DNA of 64,000 nt, from assembly GCF_001421015.2 (NCBI RefSeq), contig NZ_CP013023.1, positions 2,597,501 through 2,661,500 of the forward strand, given 5' to 3'. This DNA is from Paenibacillus bovis (GTDB taxonomy: Bacteria > Bacillota > Bacilli > Paenibacillales > Paenibacillaceae). The translations under genes were made by a program, and so were the position numbers. How positions within the stretch are numbered: the stretch's first letter is position 1; every line of letters begins with the position of its first letter. Below, piece by piece: positions 54,328 to 63,245 of this stretch. The notes beneath the pieces were generated by a model. That model did not search any database. It was not told the origin of the DNA and was given only the letters and a program-made list of their open reading frames with translations.

Positions 54328-55785
54328 ATGGCAACTTATAAAGTACTGGTTGTAGACGACTCCCCGTTCATGCGAAAAATTGTTTCTGACTTGATTGAGG
54401 CTGACGCTACTTTCCAGGTAATTGACACAGCAAATAACGGGCTCGAAGCGACCCAGAAAGTTATGGAGCTTAAACCCGATGTAGTTACAATGGATGTTGA
54501 GATGCCGGAGATGAACGGCCTGGAAGCGCTGAAAGTTATTATGGCCCAGCGTCCCGTTCCGGTAATTATGTTATCCGGTATTAACGAGCAGGGGATGCGA
54601 GAGACGATTATGGCGCTGGAGAATGGTGCCTTTGACTTTATCCGCAAGCCGTCTGTCAGTAATTCGCAGGATATCGAAGAAGTGGGACAGCAGCTGCTGA
54701 GACAGCTTAATACGGCTGTACACGTATTGGAAAGACGCCGCAAGCGGGCGGAACAGAAAACCATGGCGGCTGACGCTGCTCCGTCGCCATCCCTGCCGGA
54801 AGTTGAGAAGAAACGCGAAGCAAGCATTGCTCCTCCGCCTTCTCAGGCAGCGCCTCAAAAGAGCAAACCATCTATCGAAGATTCTTCCCGGCGTCCTCAG
54901 CCGGGCACTCTGAATCCGCCGCCTGCCGGCAGACCTGCACCACCGCTTAACAACCGTTTGGCCCGGCCTGGACGCAGTGAAGATCCAAACCCATCCAGAC
55001 CGGCTGTACCTCCAAAAACTGTAGAGCCGCGGTCAGCTGCAGCGAGTCCTCTCAAACCAGCTGAGCCTAAAGTGCCAAAACCACCGTCTGCACCAGCAAA
55101 CCCATTAACGCGTAAAGAGCCTGAGAAGCCTTCTGTGCCATCTTCGTCCTCTTCTGCGTCTTCTGGCCCTATTGTGGGTAAAACGTCCCATACAGACGTT
55201 ACTGCAGCGTCTATTGGCAAACTGGTAGCTGTAGGCTGCTCAACAGGCGGCCCTAGAGCACTGAAAAGCTTTCTTGAAAAGATCCCAGCGAATTTCCCGG
55301 CGCCTATCGTGATCGTACAGCATATGCCGCCGAACTTTACCCGATCTCTTGCTCAGCGGCTGAACAGCCTGAGTCAGATTACGGTAGTGGAAGCCGAACA
55401 GGGAATGCCGCTTCAGCCAGGGACCGCTTATATTGCACCCGGAGGTTATCATATGACAGTCGTTCGCAGTCAGGGCGGCTATCGTATCCAGCTCACACAG
55501 GAGCCTCCACGCAACGGGCATCGTCCTTCTGTGGATACGCTTTTTGCCTCAATCCGTCCATTCTCCGATCTGCAGCGATACGCTGTCATCATGACGGGAA
55601 TGGGAAGCGATGGCGCAAAGGAAATGAAAAATTTATATGACAGTGGGGTAATCCCTACCTTCGCAGAAAACGAAGATACCTGTGTTGTGTACGGAATGCC
55701 GCGATCGGCTGTAGAGCTTGGATGTGTAAACCACCTCCTGCCATTACCTGAAATTGCGCCTAAACTTGTACAAATCGTTAAATAG
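54328..55785 (+). CDS. cheB: Chemotaxis protein-glutamate methylesterase CheB
   Basis: CheB removes methyl groups from chemoreceptors. Receiver domain (1-120) with Asp56 in VVTMDVEMPEMNG; methylesterase domain from about residue 295 with catalytic Ser305 in VAVGCSTGGPRALKSF, His in IVIVQHMPPNFT and Asp in IMTGMGSDGAKEM. An unusually long Pro/Ser/Lys-rich linker (about 145-290) makes it 485 residues against about 357 in B. subtilis. It lies between flhG and cheA. AGAGGTG precedes the ATG. Confidence 0.96.
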   Translation: MATYKVLVVDDSPFMRKIVSDLIEADATFQVIDTANNGLEATQKVMELKPDVVTMDVEMPEMNGLEALKVIMAQRPVPVIMLSGINEQGMRETIMALENGAFDFIRKPSVSNSQDIEEVGQQLLRQLNTAVHVLERRRKRAEQKTMAADAAPSPSLPEVEKKREASIAPPPSQAAPQKSKPSIEDSSRRPQPGTLNPPPAGRPAPPLNNRLARPGRSEDPNPSRPAVPPKTVEPRSAAASPLKPAEPKVPKPPSAPANPLTRKEPEKPSVPSSSSSASSGPIVGKTSHTDVTAASIGKLVAVGCSTGGPRALKSFLEKIPANFPAPIVIVQHMPPNFTRSLAQRLNSLSQITVVEAEQGMPLQPGTAYIAPGGYHMTVVRSQGGYRIQLTQEPPRNGHRPSVDTLFASIRPFSDLQRYAVIMTGMGSDGAKEMKNLYDSGVIPTFAENEDTCVVYGMPRSAVELGCVNHLLPLPEIAPKLVQIVK

Positions 55786-55829
55786 CTTATAACAAGCATC
55801 ATGTTACTTTATGGAGGAGGTGTCTCACG

Positions 55830-57929
55830 ATGGACATGAATCAATATTTATCCATGTTTATTGATGAGTCGAACGATCATCTGCAGTCATTAAATGAAAA
55901 AATGCTGGAATTAGAAAGCAATCCCACTGACCTGGGTATTGTACAGGTTATCTTCCGCTCAGCGCATACGCTGAAAGGGATGGCCGCTACAATGGGATTC
56001 GAGGATCTGGCGGCATTGACGCACCAGATGGAAAACGTACTGGATCTGGTACGTAATGAAAAGCTCGCTATGCAGGAATTTATTTTTGATACCCTGTTCA
56101 AAGGATTGGATGCCCTTGAATCGATGGTACAGGATATTACACAGGGCGGCGAAGGTAAAGCCGATGTGACTGCAATTGTAGAATCCCTGCAGGCCATCGT
56201 ACGCGGTGACATTCCTGCAGCAGGTGCTCCGGCAGCCGCAGCGGCTCCGACAGCTGCCCCGGCGGCGGCATCAACGATCGCAGTTAAAGACAGTAAAGGC
56301 ATTCAACTGGACGAATTCCAGCAATCCGTCATCGAACAATCCATGGCAGAAGGCCATCAGGCGCTGTACATGGAAGTTGCTATCCGTGAAGATTGTCAGC
56401 TCAAAGCAGTTCGTGCCTATATGGTATTCGACCTGCTGGAGCGTTACGGTGATGTTATCAAGTCCGAACCTTCTACTCAGGATATCGAGCAGGACAAGTT
56501 CGAGCGCAGCTTCTCGCTGTACTATGTTACACAAAAAGATCCAGCCGAGCTGGAGCCGATGGTAACGAGCATTTCCGAAATCGAGAGTGTTAATGTAACG
56601 CGTCTGGATGCACAATCCCTCAAGGAAATGTCCGCTGCACCGGCAGCAGAGCCGGAAGCGACAGAAGCACCTGCTCCTGTGGCATCAACGCCTGCACCGG
56701 TACCTGCAGCAGCACCAGCTGCGCCGAAACCGGCAGCCGCTGCAGCTCCAAAAGCAGCCAAAGCACCGGCACCGGCACCATCACGTACGATTCGTGTCGA
56801 TATCGATCGTCTCGATGTACTGATGAACCTGTTCAGCGAACTCCTGATCGACCGTGTTCGTCTGGAGCAGCTGGCTAGCGAAGTTAAAGTTCCGGCTCTG
56901 ACAGATACCGTAGAGCATATGGGACGTGTAAGTACAGATTTGCAAAATATCGTCCTCAAGCTGCGGATGGTACCAGTAGATACAGTATTCAACCGCTTCC
57001 CTCGTATGGTACGCGACCTTGCTAAATCGCTTGATAAAAAGCTGGATCTGATTATTATCGGCTCTGAAACTGAGCTGGATCGTACGGTTATCGACGAGAT
57101 TGGCGATCCGCTTGTCCATTTGCTTCGCAACTCGGTAGACCATGGTGTAGAACCGGTCGCTGATCGTATTGCAGCCGGCAAAGAAGAGACAGGTACCGTC
57201 AAGCTGAGTGCTTTCCACAGCGGTAACCACGTATTTATCGAAATTGAGGATGATGGCCGCGGAATTAACCGTGAGAATGTTCTCAACAAAGCAATCAAAA
57301 ATGGTATCGTGTCGCAGGATGTAGCCAACACGATGAAGGACGAGGAAGTGTACCAGCTTCTGTTTGCTCCGGGATTCAGTACGGCTGAGGTGATCTCTGA
57401 CGTATCCGGACGCGGTGTTGGTCTGGATGTCGTTAAATCCAAAATCACTTCCCTAGGCGGCCATGTAATGGTCACTTCCGAACTTGGAAAAGGAACGAAG
57501 TTCTCCGTACAGCTGCCACTGACACTGTCCATTATTTCCGCAATGCTGATCCGCGTTGGATCGGAGAAATATGCGATTCCACTGACTTCAATTGTGGAAA
57601 CCGGCATCATCAAAGCGAAGCAGGTACGTGATCTGCATGGCAGTCAGCTGATTCCTTATCGTGATACGCATATCCCGCTTCTGTCCCTTAGCCGCGTATT
57701 TGAAGTTCCTGACTTCGATGAGCGCGAAGAGGAAGAAACCGAGATTGTTGTTATCCGCAAAGGTGACAAACTGGCAGCCATTGCAGTAGAAAACTTCATC
57801 GGCCAGAACGAAATCGTTCTAAAAAGCCTGGGAAGTTACCTGCCGGAAACACGCGGCATCTCCGGTGCAACTATTTTGGGAGACGGCCAGGTTGCTTTGA
57901 TTATTGATCCGAATGCATTTATCAAATAA
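55830..57929 (+). CDS. cheA: Chemotaxis histidine kinase CheA
   Basis: The 699-residue kinase autophosphorylates and passes phosphate to CheY and CheB. P1 (Hpt) has His46 in FRSAHTLKGMAATMGF; an Ala-rich linker, P2, another Ala/Pro linker (about 270-325), then dimerisation P3. The ATPase domain P4 has the N box LLRNSVDHGVEP, G1 DDGRGI and G2 GRGVGLDVV; the CheW-like P5 follows. GGAGGAGGTG precedes the ATG. It touches cheW's upstream codons. Confidence 0.97.
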   Translation: MDMNQYLSMFIDESNDHLQSLNEKMLELESNPTDLGIVQVIFRSAHTLKGMAATMGFEDLAALTHQMENVLDLVRNEKLAMQEFIFDTLFKGLDALESMVQDITQGGEGKADVTAIVESLQAIVRGDIPAAGAPAAAAAPTAAPAAASTIAVKDSKGIQLDEFQQSVIEQSMAEGHQALYMEVAIREDCQLKAVRAYMVFDLLERYGDVIKSEPSTQDIEQDKFERSFSLYYVTQKDPAELEPMVTSISEIESVNVTRLDAQSLKEMSAAPAAEPEATEAPAPVASTPAPVPAAAPAAPKPAAAAAPKAAKAPAPAPSRTIRVDIDRLDVLMNLFSELLIDRVRLEQLASEVKVPALTDTVEHMGRVSTDLQNIVLKLRMVPVDTVFNRFPRMVRDLAKSLDKKLDLIIIGSETELDRTVIDEIGDPLVHLLRNSVDHGVEPVADRIAAGKEETGTVKLSAFHSGNHVFIEIEDDGRGINRENVLNKAIKNGIVSQDVANTMKDEEVYQLLFAPGFSTAEVISDVSGRGVGLDVVKSKITSLGGHVMVTSELGKGTKFSVQLPLTLSIISAMLIRVGSEKYAIPLTSIVETGIIKAKQVRDLHGSQLIPYRDTHIPLLSLSRVFEVPDFDEREEEETEIVVIRKGDKLAAIAVENFIGQNEIVLKSLGSYLPETRGISGATILGDGQVALIIDPNAFIK

Positions 57930-57958
57930 TGCAGCCCATTATTGAGGAGGATTTACCC

Positions 57959-58417
57959 ATGGATGAATTAAAAGTTATTGTTTTCAAACTAGCAACAGAA
58001 GAATACGGTATCGAAGTAGATAAAGTACAGACGATCGAACGTATGATGCCGATCACCCGCGTTCCGAAAACACTTGGTTTTGTAAAAGGTGTAATCAATC
58101 TGCGCGGTGTGGTTATTCCGGTCATCGACCTGCGCGGCCGTTTCAACCTGCCAGCTCAGGAATATAATGACCAGACACGTATCATTATCGTGGAAGTCGA
58201 GAAAATGCAGGTCGGCTTTATCGTGGATTCCGCAAACGATGTGGTAGATATCAAACGCAGCAGCATTGAAAAACCGCCTGAAGTGGTAGGCGGCGTCAAA
58301 GCCAGATATCTGGATGGTGTAGCAAAGCTTGATGAAGAACGGCTGCTGGTTATGCTCAATCTTCCGGAAGTGCTGGACAAGACCGAAGTCGTCCAGCTGG
58401 AAAGCATCGAGGACTAA
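57959..58417 (+). CDS. cheW: Chemotaxis coupling protein CheW
   Basis: The 152-residue adaptor links receptors to CheA. Motifs are IVFKLATEEYGIEVDKVQTI, GFVKGVINLRGVVIPVIDLR and VGFIVDSANDVVDIKRSSIE. An in-frame ATG at 57929 is open, but GAGGAGG eight bases before the ATG at 57959 sets the start. Normal length. Confidence 0.97.
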   Translation: MDELKVIVFKLATEEYGIEVDKVQTIERMMPITRVPKTLGFVKGVINLRGVVIPVIDLRGRFNLPAQEYNDQTRIIIVEVEKMQVGFIVDSANDVVDIKRSSIEKPPEVVGGVKARYLDGVAKLDEERLLVMLNLPEVLDKTEVVQLESIED

Positions 58418-58420
58418 TAT

Positions 58421-59047
58421 ATGGACCTGTTCAAAAGACTTGAAGGGTTCAAAATGGATGTGCTCAAAGAAGTGGGGAATATCGGGGCAGGCAATGCAGC
58501 CACTGCCCTCTCCCAGCTTCTGGACAAGCCCATCGATATGGCAGTACCCAAAGTGCAGATTCTTCCTTTCGAGCAGATCGCCGATAAAGTGGGCGGTCCG
58601 GAACAAATCGTTCTGGCTATCTTTTTCCGGGTGGAAGGGGAAGCGCCGGGTAATCTGTTTTTCGTACTGACCCCGGAGGCAGGCAAAGGCTTACTGCATC
58701 GTATGGCAGGTATTGAAGCCAGCGATGAAGAATTTTTTACGGAAATGGAGCAGTCAGCACTCGCAGAAATTGGTAATATATTAGCAGGGTCCTATTTATC
58801 GTCCCTCGCCGACTTTACCGGTTTGTCCATGAGCCCTACCGTTCCGGGACTGTCAATGGACATGGCAGGTGCTATTCTGAATTACGGACTTCTCCAGTTC
58901 GGTCAAATGGGTGATGATGCCCTGCTGATCGATACCACATTCCTGGAAGGGAATGAAGAAGTAGAGGGACAGTTTTTCCTGATTCCGGATCCCGAATCAT
59001 TTGATAAAATATTTAAATCGTTAGGAGTTCCGCTCCAAGATGATTGA
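58421..59047 (+). CDS. cheC: CheY-P phosphatase CheC
   Basis: CheC dephosphorylates CheY-P and binds CheD. The 208-residue protein has both active-site helices: LKEVGNIGAGNAATALSQLL and LAEIGNILAGSYLSSLADFT, each with the Glu-x2-Asn pair. It follows cheW by three bases and overlaps cheD by eight. Confidence 0.97.
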   Translation: MDLFKRLEGFKMDVLKEVGNIGAGNAATALSQLLDKPIDMAVPKVQILPFEQIADKVGGPEQIVLAIFFRVEGEAPGNLFFVLTPEAGKGLLHRMAGIEASDEEFFTEMEQSALAEIGNILAGSYLSSLADFTGLSMSPTVPGLSMDMAGAILNYGLLQFGQMGDDALLIDTTFLEGNEEVEGQFFLIPDPESFDKIFKSLGVPLQDD

Positions 59048-59537
59048 AGAACAAAATGTCGTCAAAGTAGGTATGGCCGATTTGAACGTCGTGAAGACAT
59101 CCGGAATTATTCGAACGACGGGATTGGGGTCGTGTGTTGGCCTTACGCTGTATGACAAAAATGTTCAACTTGCCGGTATGGCCCATGTCATGTTGCCTTC
59201 TTCGGAGATCGCGCGCGAAGGACAGCTCAATATTGCAAAGTATGCAGATACGGCTCTACCGGAACTGCTGAAAAGAATGACGGATATGGGTGCCATACGC
59301 TCACGCCTGGTCGCCAAAATGGCTGGCGGCGCACAGATGTTTACTTTTTCGAGTGGCGGTGATCACATGCGGATTGGTCCTCGCAATGTGGAAGCCTGTA
59401 AATTATTTTTAAAAGAGTATAATATCCCCTTACTTGCCGAAGATACGGGCGCGAATTACGGACGTACCATTGAAATGAATTGTATTACTGGTATGTTGTC
59501 GATTCGAAGTGTACAAATGGGTAAGAAGGAAATATAG
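59040..59537 (+). CDS. cheD: Chemoreceptor glutamine deamidase CheD
   Basis: CheD deamidates receptor glutamines and enhances CheC. The 165-residue protein has the catalytic Cys in TTGLGSCVGLTLYD, the His in AGMAHVMLPSSE and the MAGGAQMF motif. It overlaps cheC. Confidence 0.97.
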   Translation: MIEEQNVVKVGMADLNVVKTSGIIRTTGLGSCVGLTLYDKNVQLAGMAHVMLPSSEIAREGQLNIAKYADTALPELLKRMTDMGAIRSRLVAKMAGGAQMFTFSSGGDHMRIGPRNVEACKLFLKEYNIPLLAEDTGANYGRTIEMNCITGMLSIRSVQMGKKEI

Positions 59538-59540
59538 GGG

Positions 59541-59984
59541 ATGGCAGGGAATACTAAACTTAACCTCTGGTTTGGGATAGTGGGGTTTGTAATTACCTTC
59601 CTTGTCTCTTTTGGAAATAATTTATGGACCACAAGTCTCTTTAGAGGAATATTAGGATTTGTAGTGTGGTTCCTGCTGGCATTTGTACTGCGCTTTATTC
59701 TGGGGATTCTTGCGAATCCCGCAGGCGCAGTACCGAAAATGCCGACCGGGGACGATGTACCAACTCAACAGGAGCTTTCTCAGGACGATCAGGACAGAGG
59801 AAGCCGTTTTGATGTTGTGACACCTGATCAGGACAACGAGTTACATGATTTGCTGACACCGAAGCCAGCAGATTCAGGGCCAAAGGACGAATTTGCTCCT
59901 CTCAACCCTCCCAAACTGGTTTCAACCAAGCAACAAGATCCAGAGGAATTGGCGAAGGCTGTACGCCATCTGACACAAAAGTAA
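59541..59984 (+). CDS. Hypothetical membrane protein between cheD and sigD
   Basis: This 147-residue protein has two adjacent N-terminal membrane helices (about 9-27 and 34-57) and a long hydrophilic, Asp/Pro/Gln-rich tail ending in a short helix (ELAKAVRHLTQK). I recognise no enzyme family. It is tightly packed, three bases after cheD and 15 before sigD, so it is co-expressed with the chemotaxis genes. Possibly a motility-related membrane factor; function not known. Confidence 0.8.
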   Translation: MAGNTKLNLWFGIVGFVITFLVSFGNNLWTTSLFRGILGFVVWFLLAFVLRFILGILANPAGAVPKMPTGDDVPTQQELSQDDQDRGSRFDVVTPDQDNELHDLLTPKPADSGPKDEFAPLNPPKLVSTKQQDPEELAKAVRHLTQK

Positions 59985-59999
59985 GGAGGGTGAAAGCAA

Positions 60000-60788
60000 T
60001 TGAGCGAGCAAAAAGGAAGTCATCTTAACCACATCGAATTATGGATCCAATGGAAAGAACACGGCGATGTAGAAGCCAAAAAAAGACTGATTGAAAACCA
60101 TCTCGGTACCGTTGAATATGTCTCAAGCCGCCTTGCTATCGGTCTCCCCAAAAATGTATCCAAAGATGACCTGATGAGTAATGGGGTCATGGGATTAATC
60201 GATGCTATCGAAAAATTTGATTATAAACGCGGTCTGCAATTTGAAACGTATGCGTCTTGGCGCGTAAGAGGCGCGATTCTGGACGGATTAAGACAAGGGG
60301 ACTGGGTTCCTCGTTCGGTACGTGAAAAAGCCCGCAAAATCGAAGATGCTTATCAACAGCTGGAACAAAAGTATATGCGCTCCGTTTCGGATGCAGAAAT
60401 CAGCAACTTCCTTGATGTCAGTGAACGTGAATTCCAGACGATGCTGCAGGATGTCGCAGTAATGTCTATCACCTCGCTGGAAGATCCGATTCGTGAAGAG
60501 GAATCCGAAACACGGATGTCTCTGATCGTGGATGAAAAAGCCAAAAATCCGGATCGTTCCGTCAATGATTTCGTACTGAAAGATCTGCTGATGAAAGGGA
60601 TCGAAAAGCTTACAGAAAAAGAAAGAACGGTTGTCTCACTACTTTATTATGAAGACCTATCACTTAGTGAAATCGCAGAAGTTATGTCATTATCTCCATC
60701 CCGGATTTCGCAATTGCATTCCAAGGCAATTCTTCGTCTCCGTGGAGCGCTTGACAAACAAAGAGGTCTGTTAATGCAGGATATGTGA
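60000..60788 (+). CDS. sigD: RNA polymerase sigma factor SigD (FliA type, sigma-28)
   Basis: The 262-residue sigma factor directs late flagellar, chemotaxis and autolysin genes. Region 2 contains LMSNGVMGLIDAIEKFDYKR and GLQFETYASWRVRGAILDGL; region 3 follows; region 4 has LSLSEIAEVMSLSPSRISQL. It starts at TTG after TAAGGAGGGTG. Its 3' end overlaps the upstream extension of the next gene. Confidence 0.97.
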   Translation: MSEQKGSHLNHIELWIQWKEHGDVEAKKRLIENHLGTVEYVSSRLAIGLPKNVSKDDLMSNGVMGLIDAIEKFDYKRGLQFETYASWRVRGAILDGLRQGDWVPRSVREKARKIEDAYQQLEQKYMRSVSDAEISNFLDVSEREFQTMLQDVAVMSITSLEDPIREEESETRMSLIVDEKAKNPDRSVNDFVLKDLLMKGIEKLTEKERTVVSLLYYEDLSLSEIAEVMSLSPSRISQLHSKAILRLRGALDKQRGLLMQDM

Positions 60789-60820
60789 ACGCCGCTATAA
60801 GCAGGAAAGGGGAATATGGC

Positions 60821-62227
60821 GTGACCTCTCAACTATTGCTGGACGAATATCTAAAGCTTAGCTTTTCGAATGATAAGTCCGTAGCGTATCTGGAACTTAC
60901 GAAACACAATGAACAGTTTGAATGTACTGCTGAACAACTGGAGGGATTTTTGCGTACACAGGGAGTAACCTACGGTATACGTATGGATGAACTGCAAAAG
61001 ATTGCCCTTCAGCCGGAACAATATGCTTCAGAAGCTATCGCAGTAGCCTATGGAATCAAACCGGTTAATGGGATCGACGGCAAAATTCAATACAAGGTAT
61101 CACTGGACTCCAATCCAAGAAGACCACTTGAGACAGAAGACGGAAAAGTGGACTACAAAGAAATTATACGTCTTAACAATGCAATGAAAGGGCAGCTGAT
61201 TGCCGAGAAAGTCGATCCGCAGCCCGGCGAGCCTGGCGTAGATGTGAGTGGCGAGCCCATTCCGTACAAACCTGGCAAGGAAGCACGATTCAAGATCGGC
61301 AAAAATATTGTGCTGAATCCGGAACAGACGGCTATGTATGCAGCGATTGACGGAATGATTTCACGTACAGATAACGGCAAAATCAACGTATTTCCCGTTT
61401 ATGAAGTAAATGGGGATATTGATTACCATACAGGCAATATCGATTTTGTGGGAACCGTTGTTATTCGCGGTAATGTACTTTCCAATTTCCGGGTAAAAGC
61501 ATCCGGAGATATCCGGGTCGTGGGCGGAGTGGAAGGGGCCGAACTGGAAGCCGGTGGTTCCATCGAAATTACAGGTGGCATCATTGGCTACCATAAAGGT
61601 CTTATCAAAGCTGCAGTAGATGTAAAAACCGGCTTTATTCAGGATGGTTATGTACAGGCAGGCGAATCGGTTATTGTCTCCCAGAGTATTATGCATTCCC
61701 AGGTACAGGCGGGTAACAGCATATTCTGTAATGGCCCCAAAGGTCTCGTAGTAGGCGGGCATCTACAGGCAGGCGAGATTATTGTCGCACGCACGATTGG
61801 AAATACGGCCTATACCGTAACAGAATTGGAAGTAGGCGTACTACCAGAACTGCGCAACCAGCTCGTCACTCTGAGAAACGAGCTCAAAACGCATATGGAA
61901 AATCTCGATAAAACCGAAAAAGCACTGAATTTGCTGGATCAATTGGCTGCAGTCGGACAGCTTGGAGCTGATAAAATGGCGCTGCGTATCAAACTATCGG
62001 CGACCAAAAAAAGTCAGCTTCGCGAGCGCGACGATATCAAGGACAGCATACTCAATATCGAGAGAACGCTGGAGCAGTCCATTCATGCAAAAATTGAGGT
62101 TGTTCATACGATTTATGGAGGATCCAAGCTGGTCATTGGCCGTTATACCAAGTATATTAAAGATACGGCACAGCGCGTTCACTTCATTTTCGAAAATGGA
62201 GACATCGCAATGCTGTCCAATCACTAA
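60821..62227 (+). CDS. FapA family (DUF342) protein
   Basis: This 468-residue member of the flagellar-assembly-protein A family has YAAIDGMISRTDNGKINVFP, VVIRGNVLSNFRVKASGDIR, GSIEITGGIIGYHKGLIKAA and repeated Gly-rich strands typical of a right-handed beta-helix (about 200-330). A C-terminal coiled coil follows. The family occurs in motility operons, but its role in Firmicutes is unclear. GTG at 60821 with GAAAGGGG eight bases upstream is chosen over a GTG at 60785. Confidence 0.9.
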   Translation: MTSQLLLDEYLKLSFSNDKSVAYLELTKHNEQFECTAEQLEGFLRTQGVTYGIRMDELQKIALQPEQYASEAIAVAYGIKPVNGIDGKIQYKVSLDSNPRRPLETEDGKVDYKEIIRLNNAMKGQLIAEKVDPQPGEPGVDVSGEPIPYKPGKEARFKIGKNIVLNPEQTAMYAAIDGMISRTDNGKINVFPVYEVNGDIDYHTGNIDFVGTVVIRGNVLSNFRVKASGDIRVVGGVEGAELEAGGSIEITGGIIGYHKGLIKAAVDVKTGFIQDGYVQAGESVIVSQSIMHSQVQAGNSIFCNGPKGLVVGGHLQAGEIIVARTIGNTAYTVTELEVGVLPELRNQLVTLRNELKTHMENLDKTEKALNLLDQLAAVGQLGADKMALRIKLSATKKSQLRERDDIKDSILNIERTLEQSIHAKIEVVHTIYGGSKLVIGRYTKYIKDTAQRVHFIFENGDIAMLSNH

Positions 62228-62253
62228 TTAAATTGTGAGGGCAGGTGTACGTT

Positions 62254-62565
62254 ATGGGAATGAGAGCTGTAGAATTGCAGATTGCTGTACCTCGTACAAG
62301 TGAAGCAGGAAAGATTCAACAGGAGCATCTTATGCGTCCGGCGCTGGAACAGTCGATGCTTTCGGATCAGCTGAACGAGCAGGCAGACCGTATGCGTACA
62401 CGAAGCGATGGAGTAAAGGAGTCTTCCTCCGCCTCTATTCACGACGGCCATCCCGGTGAGCAGCATGCTTCCGGTAGGCAGCACGAGCAGGAAGAGGGCG
62501 CTGTTCATGAGCCTGTTGCTGCGGAACATCCATACAAGGGTAAACATATCGACCTGTCCTTTTAA
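62254..62565 (+). CDS. Small hydrophilic hypothetical protein after the FapA-family gene
   Basis: This 103-residue, Glu/His/Gln/Arg-rich and probably disordered protein starts MGMRAVELQIAVPRTSEAGK and ends HPYKGKHIDLSF. AGGTG six bases before the ATG supports the start; a GTG at 62245 is an alternative. A Rho-independent terminator overlaps its stop codon. Similar short proteins follow sigD in some Bacillales motility operons. No function assigned. Confidence 0.75.
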   Translation: MGMRAVELQIAVPRTSEAGKIQQEHLMRPALEQSMLSDQLNEQADRMRTRSDGVKESSSASIHDGHPGEQHASGRQHEQEEGAVHEPVAAEHPYKGKHIDLSF

Positions 62566-62580
62566 AGACAGGTTTTGTTT
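62550..62580 (+). terminator. Terminator overlapping the end of the preceding gene
   Basis: ACCTGTC (62552-62558) and GACAGGT (62567-62573) form a perfect stem. The stop codon TAA (62563-62565) lies in its loop, and TTTGTTTG follows. It probably ends most fla/che transcripts. Confidence 0.75.
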
Positions 62581-62615
62581 GCCATTCCAAGACATAATTA
62601 TTAGGGTGAGTAAAT

Positions 62616-63245
62616 ATGGGCGAGTTTCCGCCGTGGGTATACATTGTAATTATTGGAGCCATTGCCGTAGTATACGGTATTATGATTCCCAAAAGAAGTA
62701 ATGCCAAAACAGCAGATACAGCTGTATCCGCCACCGTGGAAAAAGTCGAAGATACGCTGGAACATTATATGACCGAAATCGAAAAAGAAAACGAAGAAAT
62801 CATCGATCTGGTCTCCCAGATCAAACAGGAGTCGACAGCCAAGCAGCTTGCCCTTCAGGAACAGGTAAGCGAGATGAGGCAACGTCTGATGGAACTGGAA
62901 CAGAAGGCGGCTGTCGCTCCCGTACAGCCGGTTTACCAGCCGATCCCTGTAGTGCCAGCCGGAATAGAGATAGCGGCCGCACCAGCGGAAATGAAAGGGT
63001 TTAACCAGCAGGGAGAAGCGCTGCGCCAATCGGCCGCACGCATGATGGAAGAGCAAGCTGCTGCATCTCCTGTACAGAAAGAAGTGGAAGAAACATCGGC
63101 CGAAAAAATTCAGAATCGTTATCCCGAATTATTCAAGCTGCATGAGAGCGGCAAGTCTGTTGACACTATTGCCAAAGCGGTCGGGTTGCAGCGCGGCGAA
63201 GTACTGCTGATTCTGCAGCTGGCCAAACAGGAGGAACAATCGTGA
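62616..63245 (+). CDS. SwrB-like membrane-anchored coiled-coil protein
   Basis: The 209-residue protein has one N-terminal membrane helix (WVYIVIIGAIAVVYGIMI), a coiled coil (about 35-95), a Pro/Ala/Val linker, and a C-terminal helix-turn-helix-like end RYPELFKLHESGKSVDTIAK then AVGLQRGEVLLILQLAKQ, shared with SwrB-type proteins (DUF6115). B. subtilis SwrB, at the same locus after sigD, promotes assembly of the export apparatus. The ATG follows TAGGGTGAG. It overlaps the next gene. Confidence 0.82.
   Translation: MGEFPPWVYIVIIGAIAVVYGIMIPKRSNAKTADTAVSATVEKVEDTLEHYMTEIEKENEEIIDLVSQIKQESTAKQLALQEQVSEMRQRLMELEQKAAVAPVQPVYQPIPVVPAGIEIAAAPAEMKGFNQQGEALRQSAARMMEEQAAASPVQKEVEETSAEKIQNRYPELFKLHESGKSVDTIAKAVGLQRGEVLLILQLAKQEEQS

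Noticed and set aside
56522..57613. Reverse open frame (363 codons) inside cheA
   Set aside because: Ser/Arg/Thr-rich product, antisense to a certain gene; an effect of codon bias.
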